The position numbers and the translations under genes are program-made. The notes under the pieces are model-generated. The model did not search any database. It saw only the letters and a program-made list of their open reading frames with translations, and was not told the DNA's origin. DNA of 5,582 nt from CAIZIN01 sp964483025 (GTDB lineage Bacteria > Patescibacteriota > Minisyncoccia > Phycocordibacterales > CAIZIN01): the NCBI GenBank assembly GCA_964483025.1, contig CAYZZT010000040.1:1-5582 (forward strand). Direction: 5' to 3'. This document shows positions 1 to 5,582 of this stretch, piece after piece; position 1 is the stretch's first letter; each line of letters begins with the position of its first letter.

Positions 1-44
1 AGGCAAAGACTTTCTTACTTTGAATATTATATACCCAAATACAC

Positions 45-68
45 AAAAACTCCCTTTTGGGAGTTTTT
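45..68. terminator. Bidirectional intrinsic terminator
   Basis: A perfect 10-bp inverted repeat (arms 45-54 and 59-68, loop TTTT) has an A-tract on its left arm and a T-tract on its right arm. It therefore looks like an intrinsic terminator in both directions. On the plus strand it would end a gene entering from the left edge; one frame there stops at 21-23, but too little is visible to call a gene. On the minus strand it would catch transcripts running past res and through the RNA unit. Confidence 0.75.
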
Positions 69-77
69 GAGAAATTT

Positions 78-94
78 TCAAGGCAAGGCCTTGA
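78..94. repeat. Short perfect hairpin, possible back-up terminator
   Basis: TCAAGGC (78-84) and GCCTTGA (88-94) form a perfect 7-bp stem with a 3-nt loop. A T6 run (100-105) follows on the plus strand after a 5-nt spacer. The spacer makes it a weaker terminator than the one at 45-68. It could be a second terminator for the gene to the left. The rest of 1-150 shows no supported coding region. Confidence 0.4.
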
Positions 95-156
95 TACCCT
101 TTTTTGTTATATTTTTTAACTTATATACCAAAAATAAGACTCTGATTACTTAAATT

Positions 157-185
157 TTGGAAGTATAAATAAAATATGTTATAAT
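157..185 (+). promoter_or_regulatory. Sigma-70-type promoter of the RNA unit
   Basis: A -35-like TTGGAA (157-162) lies 17 bp from a perfect -10 TATAAT (180-185). The -10 is preceded by TG at 177-178, which makes it an extended -10. This is the best promoter in the window. It would start transcription near 191-193, at the base of a hairpin (192-214). No large plus-strand gene follows, so it appears to serve the structured RNA unit that ends at 533. Confidence 0.75.
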
Positions 186-191
186 ATAGAT

Positions 192-533
192 ATATCCAAA
201 GAAATTTTGGGTATTGTAGAGAGTGTTTAATCCTTTCCAACCAGTTGTATGTCGGTTAATTGCATGGAGGGGGTTAAAAGTGAGGCCATGCTCTCCAGCC
301 TCCAGTTGAACCACTGTAAAAAGTTAATGCTATGACAAAGTCAGGCAAGTTTCTTTTCTGTTTTGTAGGTCGTAATGGTGCTATGGTGTGTAAACACTTA
401 AACGGGAGTTGGATTGTTTTGAGTTATCTCGAGACAAAAGCAAAAACCCGTCACCACGACGAGTTTCAACAGAGCATGTTTTAATCCTATTTTGATAGGT
501 GGAACGAGTTACTTACGGTAGCTCGTTCTTTTT
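192..533 (+). ncRNA. Structured non-coding RNA of unknown family
   Basis: This roughly 340-nt unit is bounded by a near-consensus promoter and a strong intrinsic terminator. Its predicted 5' end is a 9-bp hairpin (192-200 with 206-214, two G-U or U-G pairs possible). The core is nested: GTCGT 369-373 pairs with ACGAC 456-460, GGTG 377-380 with CACC 452-455, ACGGG 402-406 with CCCGT 447-451, and 414-423 with 428-437 (10 bp, loop TTAT). The three outer 3' segments are contiguous (447-460). Further hairpins are GCATGG 262-267 with CCATGC 286-291, and CCTAT 486-490 with ATAGG 495-499. I saw no hallmark segments of tmRNA, RNase P RNA, SRP RNA or group I introns. Small ORFs lie inside (249-335 and 332-484, overlapping at ATGA) but lack Shine-Dalgarno sequences, so a leader-peptide mRNA is a less likely alternative. 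Pairings were found by eye and not folded. Confidence 0.6.
502..533 (+). terminator. Intrinsic terminator of the RNA unit
   Basis: An 11-bp stem (502-512 with 518-528, one T-G wobble) with a 5-nt loop is followed directly by TTTTT (529-533). This is a textbook plus-strand terminator. On the minus strand the hairpin has no T-tract after it, so it would not stop the res operon. Confidence 0.85.
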
Positions 534-571
534 ATATTATAGCCTACGCAAGCATTACAGTAAACTATACC

Positions 572-580
572 TGTGGATAA
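572..580 (-). promoter_or_regulatory. Perfect DnaA-box 9-mer
   Basis: The plus strand reads TGTGGATAA, the reverse complement of the DnaA box TTATCCACA. The site lies 34 bp beyond the res stop codon, between two transcription units. With one flanking base it makes a 10-nt inverted match to 5009-5018. DnaA binding is an inference from the 9-mer alone; no cluster of boxes or AT-rich unwinding element is seen, so this is not called an origin. Confidence 0.4.
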
Positions 581-613
581 GTCAATATCCTCCGAGAGCC
601 AGGCTTTGACGCC

Positions 614-2758
614 CTAAAACTCATTAACTCCTATCTTACAAAAATTCACAAACTCATCCTTAGTAAGAGTTTTTTCACCGCCTGTAACATACTGAAAAAT
701 TCGCCATTTATCATCTCGCAAAATCGGCAAGTAAAATATCTGCTCGGTTATTTTAGATGCTTGCCTATATGCTTTTTTCAATTCTTCTAATTTTGTTTTA
801 TAGATATTGTTATCAAAACCACCAACCATATTAGACGAGATATTGACACTTTTCACTTCAAAAATATGCACCCGATCAAAACTATCTTTCATCACAAAAT
901 CAGGATATGAAGAATGCAGTGCTCCGAGATAATACTCAAATTTTATCGGCGAGTTAGCAACATAATTTTTACCCCACAGATATACTTGTTTTGTTTCTAA
1001 AAGTTCTGACTCTTTTTCACCAAACAAATCAACAACCCCGGCTTTTGGATTCTGTTTGCCAACCATTAATCTCTTACCGACTCGTCCGGCGCCAACTGCC
1101 AAATCATCTTTTGTCAGATTGTTTAATATTTCCGTCCATTCTCGCTCCGCCTCGCTGTCAAAAGAAAACTTATCTTTTCCGTCATTTCGTTTCCATACCC
1201 AATCGCCGATATTCACACAATTGCCGTTATCCGTATAGTGAGAACTTGGTGCAAAAGAAACCTCTACATCTTGCCCCTTTTCGTCTTTAACTACCTCCAT
1301 GCTTTTTTCATAATCATTCACATATTGATTACTTTCACTCGCCACCGCCTCAATATTCTCGGAAAACTCCCTCCACTTTTCATAGGTTTGAGCATAATTT
1401 TCGCCCATCTTTCGCACGCTGTTTTCAGCTTTCACAAAATCTCGCCACAAAGTAAAAACGGAACTCGGAGCAGGTACAGCGGGTTGCTCATTCAAAAAGG
1501 TCTCAAGATTAAACTCCGCTTTTTTAGTCAAAGGTTTTAGTCGTGTTGTTTTAATCTTGATTTCATCGGTAATAATTTCGCTATCTTGCCACAATTTCAC
1601 CCCAAAAATCTTTTGCAAGTCTTTGGGAACAATACCCCAAATCCATGCAGTCATAGCTAATTTTTGTGCATCCTCACTAAGCAATTCAAAATCAAGTAAT
1701 CGTGGGTTGCGTCTTACTCTACCCATCACTTGCTCATCCAGCTGCTTACTATGACTGTCCCTCATTTGATACAGCATACAAGCTCGAGGTATATCCCAAC
1801 CTTCAGTGATAACCATTTTGAAAATGATAATATCAATGGTATTAGAGTTTTCTTTGGCATAATCTTTCCATTTGCTCACAGGTAATTTTTTCGCTTTAAA
1901 AGTGTCATTCGTGTCACACTGCTTTTCATCATTAACAATAATCATCCATTTTAAATCCGTGTGTTCAGCTTTTTCAAGCTCCCTTTTTATCTCGGCAATT
2001 TCCTCGTCCGCCTTGTCTTTATTGCTAATCTGAATAATGAGGCAGGGGTTTACACCAAGCAAGTTACGATAATCTTTTTTCACTTCTTCAAACTTTTGAA
2101 TTGCTCTCGCCACCTTAATCTCTTGATCATCAATGAGTTCAATATCTTTTATCAGTTTTGCATTCACTGCGTCATCGTTTTTGATCTCTACATCGGGGTG
2201 CTGCCCGCGCGAAAGTTTTGGTGTGGCTGAAAAGTTGTATATTTTGGTAAAAAATTTTTCCGATAGATTGTCTAGATTGTTGGTGGCAATATGACATTCA
2301 TCTTTAATCAAATAGACTTTTTTCTCTTGTCCTCCCATCATCCTTCCGCTTGTTATATTGTGCAAAAAACCTTCCATCGCCCCTTGCATGAGTCGCCCAC
2401 CTTTTTTATACAAATCTCGGGGCAAAAGATATACATTGTAGTCAGTTGGCACAAACAACCGTTCTTCACCAGCAATCTGGCTGCTGATAAGATACGGTTT
2501 TAATTCTGGAAAATTTCCCTTTGCTGAGTATTCTTGAAACTTCTCATAATTTTGCGTAGCTAAATCACCTTTTGAAAGCGTAGACACGAGAAAAATCACA
2601 TTTTTGTCCATCGACAAAATGCGATTCATCATCTCCGCCATCATATAGGTTTTACCGCTTCCTGTTGGTGCTTTAAAAGTAATCTCGTCTTGTGTGGCCG
2701 TAAGTTCAACAAGAGCAGAAACGGCATTTTGTTGTAGGTCTATAGCTTCTTGTCTCAT
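614..2758 (-). CDS. res: Type III restriction enzyme, Res subunit
   Basis: Res is the ATP-dependent translocating and cutting subunit of a type III restriction-modification complex, and acts with Mod on unmethylated DNA. The 714-residue protein has a superfamily 2 helicase core: Walker A APTGSGKT (30-37), a DECH box (153-156), SAT (177-179), motif V ending EGWD (319-322) and motif VI QVMGRVRR (343-350). A C-terminal PD-(D/E)XK nuclease is visible as PD (619-620) and EVK (634-636). All expected catalytic residues are present, so the enzyme looks intact. It is clearly shorter than the roughly 870-1000 residues common for Res proteins; most of the loss must be in the spacers between the helicase and nuclease and at the N terminus. 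The start lies 2 nt after the mod stop, with no strong ribosome site, so translational coupling to mod is likely. The frame continues open for 34 codons past the TAG stop. Confidence 0.95.
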   Translation of the reverse strand: MRQEAIDLQQNAVSALVELTATQDEITFKAPTGSGKTYMMAEMMNRILSMDKNVIFLVSTLSKGDLATQNYEKFQEYSAKGNFPELKPYLISSQIAGEERLFVPTDYNVYLLPRDLYKKGGRLMQGAMEGFLHNITSGRMMGGQEKKVYLIKDECHIATNNLDNLSEKFFTKIYNFSATPKLSRGQHPDVEIKNDDAVNAKLIKDIELIDDQEIKVARAIQKFEEVKKDYRNLLGVNPCLIIQISNKDKADEEIAEIKRELEKAEHTDLKWMIIVNDEKQCDTNDTFKAKKLPVSKWKDYAKENSNTIDIIIFKMVITEGWDIPRACMLYQMRDSHSKQLDEQVMGRVRRNPRLLDFELLSEDAQKLAMTAWIWGIVPKDLQKIFGVKLWQDSEIITDEIKIKTTRLKPLTKKAEFNLETFLNEQPAVPAPSSVFTLWRDFVKAENSVRKMGENYAQTYEKWREFSENIEAVASESNQYVNDYEKSMEVVKDEKGQDVEVSFAPSSHYTDNGNCVNIGDWVWKRNDGKDKFSFDSEAEREWTEILNNLTKDDLAVGAGRVGKRLMVGKQNPKAGVVDLFGEKESELLETKQVYLWGKNYVANSPIKFEYYLGALHSSYPDFVMKDSFDRVHIFEVKSVNISSNMVGGFDNNIYKTKLEELKKAYRQASKITEQIFYLPILRDDKWRIFQYVTGGEKTLTKDEFVNFCKIGVNEF

Positions 2759-2760
2759 AA

Positions 2761-4350
2761 TTATTTATCTTTAAGGGTTCTTTGCGTGCCTTCAAAGTTT
2801 TCGCACACCCATTTTATTTTTTCATTCACTCCGAGTTTTTCCTTGCCATACAATGTTTCATCTATTTGCGTAAATGGTTCATCAGAATACGGCGACAGGG
2901 TGGCAATATCATAGACATCAAGATTATCGCCAAGAGGTTCATTTTTCTCGTTCCATTTAAAATCTTTGGTGCCGTCATAACACTCACCCGTCATTACTCG
3001 CTTGAGGCGTTTGCTGGTAACATCATTCACAATACCGTTTGGTGTTGTGTCGGTTATCTCATTTTCGGTTGCCAAAATAAACTGTCTTTTTCCACCATCT
3101 TTATTATGCTCCAACACCGCTGGTCCCGTCGTCCCCGATCCCGCAAAAAAATCGAGGATAATGGTATTTTTGTTCTCCCAAAAGGCAATTTTTGATAAAT
3201 AAGCAATTAAAGAAGTTGGCTTGGGGTTAGCGAACTTATCCTCTAGTCCTACATCTGACAACTCTTTCGCTCCTGTTTCGTTGGTCCCAACACCAACCTC
3301 AGGTGTGTCAATAACACTTGAAGGTACCTTTGTGGCCTTTTCTGGTTTCTGATATCTTATAGAAAATTCTTTACTTTTAATTAAAAAATAAGTCCCTTTT
3401 TCAATCTCGTTATCCAAATATTGTTGCCCCCACTTGAAAGTACCCTTGAGTTTAATAGATTTTAAATTCACACCATGTTCAACCTCTAATGGCTCTAAAA
3501 GTTCTACACGATAATCTTCCTGATTTTTATATATGCCATCAGGAATATTGAATTTTATAGAACCAGATGGAAATGTAAGAATCCCAATCGGATTACCAGA
3601 GTTGAGTAGTGGAGCATCGCCTCCGTCTACCAATCCTTGTGCAAATTCTCTTTTTGGTAAATTCTTTGCGGTATAACATAAAACATATTCTAACTTTTTC
3701 CTAATTTTATATGAGAGAGCTGGTGGGGTTTCAGTTTTTTTCCAGAAATAAGTTCCTGCACAGTTGCTTTCTTCGAATACCTCATCAAACAGCCCCTTCA
3801 CATAAGCCTGATTTTTGTCATCAATACTACAAAAGATCACTCCAGTATCACCTAAAAGCTGACGAGCGAGAACAAGGCGGGGGTAAAGCATGGAAAGTAA
3901 ATTATCCCGTGTGATGGCGTTATCGTAATTCGTCTGTGCAAATTCTCCCATAGAATCTTTACCATATGGTGGATCAATATAAATCACATCAATCTTGCCT
4001 CGGTATTCAATCAGAAGATTAAGGAGCGCATCATAGTTGTCTCCGATGATGAGCTTGTGCGTAAGGGCGTTTTCGTCCTGAACAAAACTTAATTTTTCGT
4101 TTTTCTTAAAATACTTTATCGTGTCGGTCATTTTCTCCAGCCGTTTATCAAAATGAAAGCCGGTGCGTTTATAGGTCGTGCCAAGCTCGGCAATCATAAT
4201 TGCCTCGTTGGTTGTCTCAGCTTGCTCTATGAGTTTTTTCAAGAGGTCAGCGTTTGTCTTTTCTATAATCTTGTCGGCAATGCGTTTGTCTATCTCGGCG
4301 ACGAGATCATCTTTAACTTTTTTTATTTTGTTTGTCATAGTATTTTTCAT
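2761..4350 (-). CDS. mod: Type III Mod, adenine-N6 DNA methyltransferase
   Basis: Mod recognises the target site and transfers a methyl group from S-adenosylmethionine to the N6 of adenine; it also gives Res its specificity. The 529-residue protein has the beta-class order, with the catalytic motif IV DPPY (126-129) before the AdoMet-binding motif I DFFAGSGT (400-407). A motif X-like FANPKP (373-378) precedes motif I. The stretch of about residues 195-370 between the two halves is the likely target-recognition domain, and its target cannot be predicted. The N terminus is charged and helical. It is somewhat shorter than classic Mod proteins such as EcoP15I (about 640 residues). Start choice is between Met1 and Met5 (4338); neither has a clear Shine-Dalgarno sequence. 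The gene begins 8 nt after the GIY-YIG gene and ends 2 nt before res. It contains two 7-base homopolymers, A7 at codons 9-11 and T7 in motif I. Confidence 0.95.
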   Translation of the reverse strand: MKNTMTNKIKKVKDDLVAEIDKRIADKIIEKTNADLLKKLIEQAETTNEAIMIAELGTTYKRTGFHFDKRLEKMTDTIKYFKKNEKLSFVQDENALTHKLIIGDNYDALLNLLIEYRGKIDVIYIDPPYGKDSMGEFAQTNYDNAITRDNLLSMLYPRLVLARQLLGDTGVIFCSIDDKNQAYVKGLFDEVFEESNCAGTYFWKKTETPPALSYKIRKKLEYVLCYTAKNLPKREFAQGLVDGGDAPLLNSGNPIGILTFPSGSIKFNIPDGIYKNQEDYRVELLEPLEVEHGVNLKSIKLKGTFKWGQQYLDNEIEKGTYFLIKSKEFSIRYQKPEKATKVPSSVIDTPEVGVGTNETGAKELSDVGLEDKFANPKPTSLIAYLSKIAFWENKNTIILDFFAGSGTTGPAVLEHNKDGGKRQFILATENEITDTTPNGIVNDVTSKRLKRVMTGECYDGTKDFKWNEKNEPLGDNLDVYDIATLSPYSDEPFTQIDETLYGKEKLGVNEKIKWVCENFEGTQRTLKDK

Positions 4351-4358
4351 AGTTGTGT

Positions 4359-4988
4359 TTAGTTAATATCTGGTAATTTACTCAGTTTCTTACCTTTATA
4401 TTGCCAATGATCCGCTCCTCGGTATGTGCCCGCATCATTTAACCTACTCTTTTGTTCGTATATCTTATATGTTAATGGCGAGAGTTTCCAAGTCTGTTCG
4501 CCATATTTCACTTCACGCTCACCAACCACTTTCGCGGTGATTTCTTTATCAGCTATAAAAACAATTTCTTCTCCGTTCTGTACCCCTTTTTTATAAAAAC
4601 TGAACCTTGCTCCTTGCTCTCTAGCCTTTGAAACTTCTTCAAATTCTTTTTCCTTATCAACATCTTTAGGATACATCACTTTACCCTCGAATGATAACAA
4701 AAGCTGTCGCACTAGATCATAATCAAGAGCAAATAGTTCACTGTTGCTAACTTGGTGTTTGTTAAAAATGTCATGCAATAGAGCTTCTTTTTCTGCATAA
4801 TCCTGAAGCTCAATGGCAAAAAATCTTTTTAAACCAGAAACATTATAATAACCGTTTGCCTCAAGAAATCTCATTCTCTCTTGAAAATTAACACCACTTG
4901 TTTGTCCTATTTTTATCAGACCAGAAACAGCGGTCGTCATTATGTAAATAATTCCTTTCATATTTATATCATTTAATTTAATTCCCAT
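4359..4988 (-). CDS. GIY-YIG (T5orf172-like) protein with DUF4357-like domain
   Basis: The N-terminal part (about 10-95) resembles T5orf172/MUG113-type GIY-YIG nuclease domains. The GIY strand is IIYIM (13-17, Tyr15) and the YIG strand is IKIGQT (25-30). An Arg-containing helix follows (ERMR, 37-40), then Glu68 in an E-ALLHDIF pattern and Glu84 in ELF. The C-terminal part (about 125-205) resembles DUF4357, with a GEEIVF start, an AKVVG strand, a KLSPLTYKI helix and a terminal HWQYKGKKL. A charged linker (about 108-126) joins them. The family is known for metal-dependent DNA cleavage, but this subfamily is poorly characterised, and the activity is inferred from motifs. The start at 4988 is preferred over Met10 because a weak GTGAG lies upstream of it. 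Its 8-nt spacing to mod suggests co-expression and a role in the restriction system, as an accessory nuclease, a specificity helper or a regulator. The 31-nt gap upstream holds a DnaA-box 9-mer. Confidence 0.8.
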   Translation of the reverse strand: MGIKLNDINMKGIIYIMTTAVSGLIKIGQTSGVNFQERMRFLEANGYYNVSGLKRFFAIELQDYAEKEALLHDIFNKHQVSNSELFALDYDLVRQLLLSFEGKVMYPKDVDKEKEFEEVSKAREQGARFSFYKKGVQNGEEIVFIADKEITAKVVGEREVKYGEQTWKLSPLTYKIYEQKSRLNDAGTYRGADHWQYKGKKLSKLPDIN

Positions 4989-5008
4989 TATCTCACATTT
5001 TCAAAGCT

Positions 5009-5017
5009 TTATCCACA
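5009..5017 (+). promoter_or_regulatory. Perfect DnaA-box 9-mer
   Basis: TTATCCACA is present exactly on the plus strand. It fills part of the 31-nt gap between the 140-residue gene and the GIY-YIG gene, about 20 bp upstream of the GIY-YIG start. Together with the inverted copy at 572-580 it frames the three restriction genes. A regulatory role for DnaA here is only an inference. Confidence 0.4.
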
Positions 5018-5019
5018 GT

Positions 5020-5442
5020 TTAAAATTGAAAATCTTCAGCGCTTTTTTCCCAATCAATTGTCTTTAGAGTTTCATTAATTTTCTCAAAAGGATTTTCTTC
5101 TTCATTTTGAAAAATAACCAAATGTAAAAAAGATCTATCACCCTCCTCTGTTATTGGCTCAGCTTCAAGACGAATATACACAATTATTTTAGGTAATCTT
5201 TTACCCATATCAACTCCATCAGGTAAAATAGATGTGTATATAATAGGATTTCCTTGTTCTTGACCTAAATGGAAATAATCAGAAAGTTTTTTTGGAACAA
5301 TCTCTCTAATTATTTTCATATTTTCATATATTTGATTATCTCTATCAAAAGGAACACACAATTGACCAGCATATGTGTGTACATAATGAAGCGCTTCTAT
5401 TTTTGGATTATATTTTTTATTTATATCTTGGTTTGAGGTCAT
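5020..5442 (-). CDS. Unrecognised 140-residue protein, first gene of the operon
   Basis: I do not recognise a domain in this protein. It is soluble-looking, with no signal peptide or membrane segment. It has a mixed alpha/beta pattern: a probable beta strand (KIIVYIRL, about 85-92), a second strand (FLHLVIF, about 105-111) and an acidic helical C terminus ending DFQF. Residues 29-40 are rich in polar and aromatic positions. The reading frame is well supported by an AGGAGA ribosome site just upstream, the strongest in the window. It precedes the GIY-YIG gene by 31 nt on the same strand, so it probably heads the restriction operon. Position and size would allow a control protein, an anti-restriction or immunity-like factor, or an unrelated housekeeping gene. 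No evidence favours one of these. Confidence 0.75.
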   Translation of the reverse strand: MTSNQDINKKYNPKIEALHYVHTYAGQLCVPFDRDNQIYENMKIIREIVPKKLSDYFHLGQEQGNPIIYTSILPDGVDMGKRLPKIIVYIRLEAEPITEEGDRSFLHLVIFQNEEENPFEKINETLKTIDWEKSAEDFQF

Positions 5443-5445
5443 AAT

Positions 5446-5451
5446 TCTCCT
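5446..5451 (-). promoter_or_regulatory. Strong Shine-Dalgarno site
   Basis: On the minus strand AGGAGA lies 3 nt before the ATG at 5442. It fixes the start of the 140-residue gene. It also contrasts with mod and res, which have no comparable site and may depend on coupled translation. Confidence 0.8.
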
Positions 5452-5475
5452 AATATTCCCACAAAATCCAGATAT

Positions 5476-5537
5476 TTACAAACTACCCCAAAAGAGTCTT
5501 TCCAAGGTCTCCCCTTGGAAATTACAAACTAACCCCA
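5476..5537. repeat. Near-perfect direct repeat flanking a hairpin
   Basis: TTACAAACTACCCCA (5476-5490) recurs as TTACAAACTAACCCCA (5522-5537), differing by one inserted A. The copies are offset by 46 bp. The right copy abuts the right arm of the hairpin at 5499-5521 and contains the stop codon of the edge gene. This may be a local tandem duplication, an operator pair upstream of the operon, or the remains of a small insertion. Confidence 0.6.
5499..5521. terminator. Perfect 9-bp hairpin, weak terminator candidate
   Basis: TTTCCAAGG (5499-5507) and CCTTGGAAA (5513-5521) pair perfectly around a 5-nt loop, 7 nt past the stop of the edge gene on the minus strand. The following minus-strand bases (GACTCTTTT) are only partly T-rich. 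It could be a weak terminator or attenuator between that gene and the operon, or a protein-binding palindrome. Confidence 0.45.
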
Positions 5538-5582
5538 GTAACACTTCGGGCATTCCCAATCTTCGATGTATTTCTTTGTCTT
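5529..5582 (-). CDS. C-terminal end of a gene cut by the window edge
   Basis: One minus-strand frame is open from the edge to a TAG stop at 5529-5531. It gives 17 residues ending KKYIEDWECPKCYWG. The Cys-Pro-Lys-Cys pair beside Trp suggests half of a zinc-ribbon or rubredoxin-like metal site at the extreme C terminus. The hairpin right after the stop supports a real gene end. The product cannot be named from so little sequence. Confidence 0.45.
   Translation of the reverse strand, partial: KTKKYIEDWECPKCYWG

Noticed and set aside
1..153. A plus-strand frame open from the left edge to 153.
   Set aside because: It runs straight through the terminator hairpin at 45-68 and the second hairpin, and its composition is that of AT-rich non-coding DNA.
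227..289. A 20-codon minus-strand ORF starting at 289 with a GGAGG-like site upstream.
   Set aside because: It lies inside the predicted stems of the plus-strand RNA. The GGAGG is explained by the CCTCC that forms part of that structure, and the peptide shows no recognisable feature.
192..533. tmRNA, RNase P RNA, SRP RNA or group I intron.
   Set aside because: The length would fit some of these, but I saw no alanine-tRNA-like ends, no GAGGAAAGUCC-type or ACAGAAA segments, no SRP tetraloop domain and no intron core segments.
541..613. Replication origin suggested by the DnaA-box 9-mer.
   Set aside because: Only one exact box is present at this site, with no cluster, no AT-rich unwinding tract and no dnaA or dnaN gene nearby.
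2782..3195. A 137-codon plus-strand ORF opposite mod.
   Set aside because: Mod has conserved motifs on the minus strand here. The plus-strand product is rich in Ile, Phe and Arg with no domain pattern, as expected of an antisense shadow.
1..5582. CRISPR array, tRNA or transposase.
   Set aside because: No regularly spaced repeats, no cloverleaf with a TTCGA arm and no transposase motifs were found on either strand by eye.

Overview
This AT-rich bacterial window carries a compact restriction-modification locus on the minus strand. A separate, apparently non-coding RNA transcription unit lies on the plus strand beside it. All large genes read with the standard code and ordinary stops. The lineage cannot be fixed from the sequence. 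Low GC, small versions of the enzymes and weak Shine-Dalgarno signals would suit an uncultured low-GC or candidate-phyla-type bacterium, but that is a guess.

Layout from the left: positions 1-150 hold two hairpins, one of them a convincing bidirectional terminator, and no supported gene. A near-consensus promoter with an extended -10 (157-185) faces right. It starts a unit of about 340 nt that ends at a strong intrinsic terminator (502-533). The transcript has nested complementary segments typical of a structured RNA, and I could not assign it to a known family. From 614 to 5442 four minus-strand genes follow one another closely. In order of transcription they are an unrecognised 140-residue protein, a GIY-YIG (T5orf172-like) protein with a C-terminal DUF4357-like domain, a type III Mod methyltransferase and a type III Res helicase-nuclease. 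Gaps are 31, 8 and 2 nt, so one operon is likely. At the right edge (5529-5582) is the C-terminal tail of another minus-strand gene, ending in a Cys-Pro-X-Cys motif. Between it and the operon lie a direct repeat and a perfect 9-bp hairpin.

How they work together: Mod should methylate adenine in a short asymmetric site. Res, in complex with Mod, should use ATP and a PD-(D/E)XK nuclease to cut unmethylated DNA. The GIY-YIG/DUF4357 protein sits directly upstream of mod and may be an accessory nuclease or DNA-binding component. The first, strongly ribosome-bound gene may be a regulator or a further accessory factor; its function is unknown. Perfect DnaA-box 9-mers in inverted orientation lie just outside the three-gene GIY-YIG/mod/res block.
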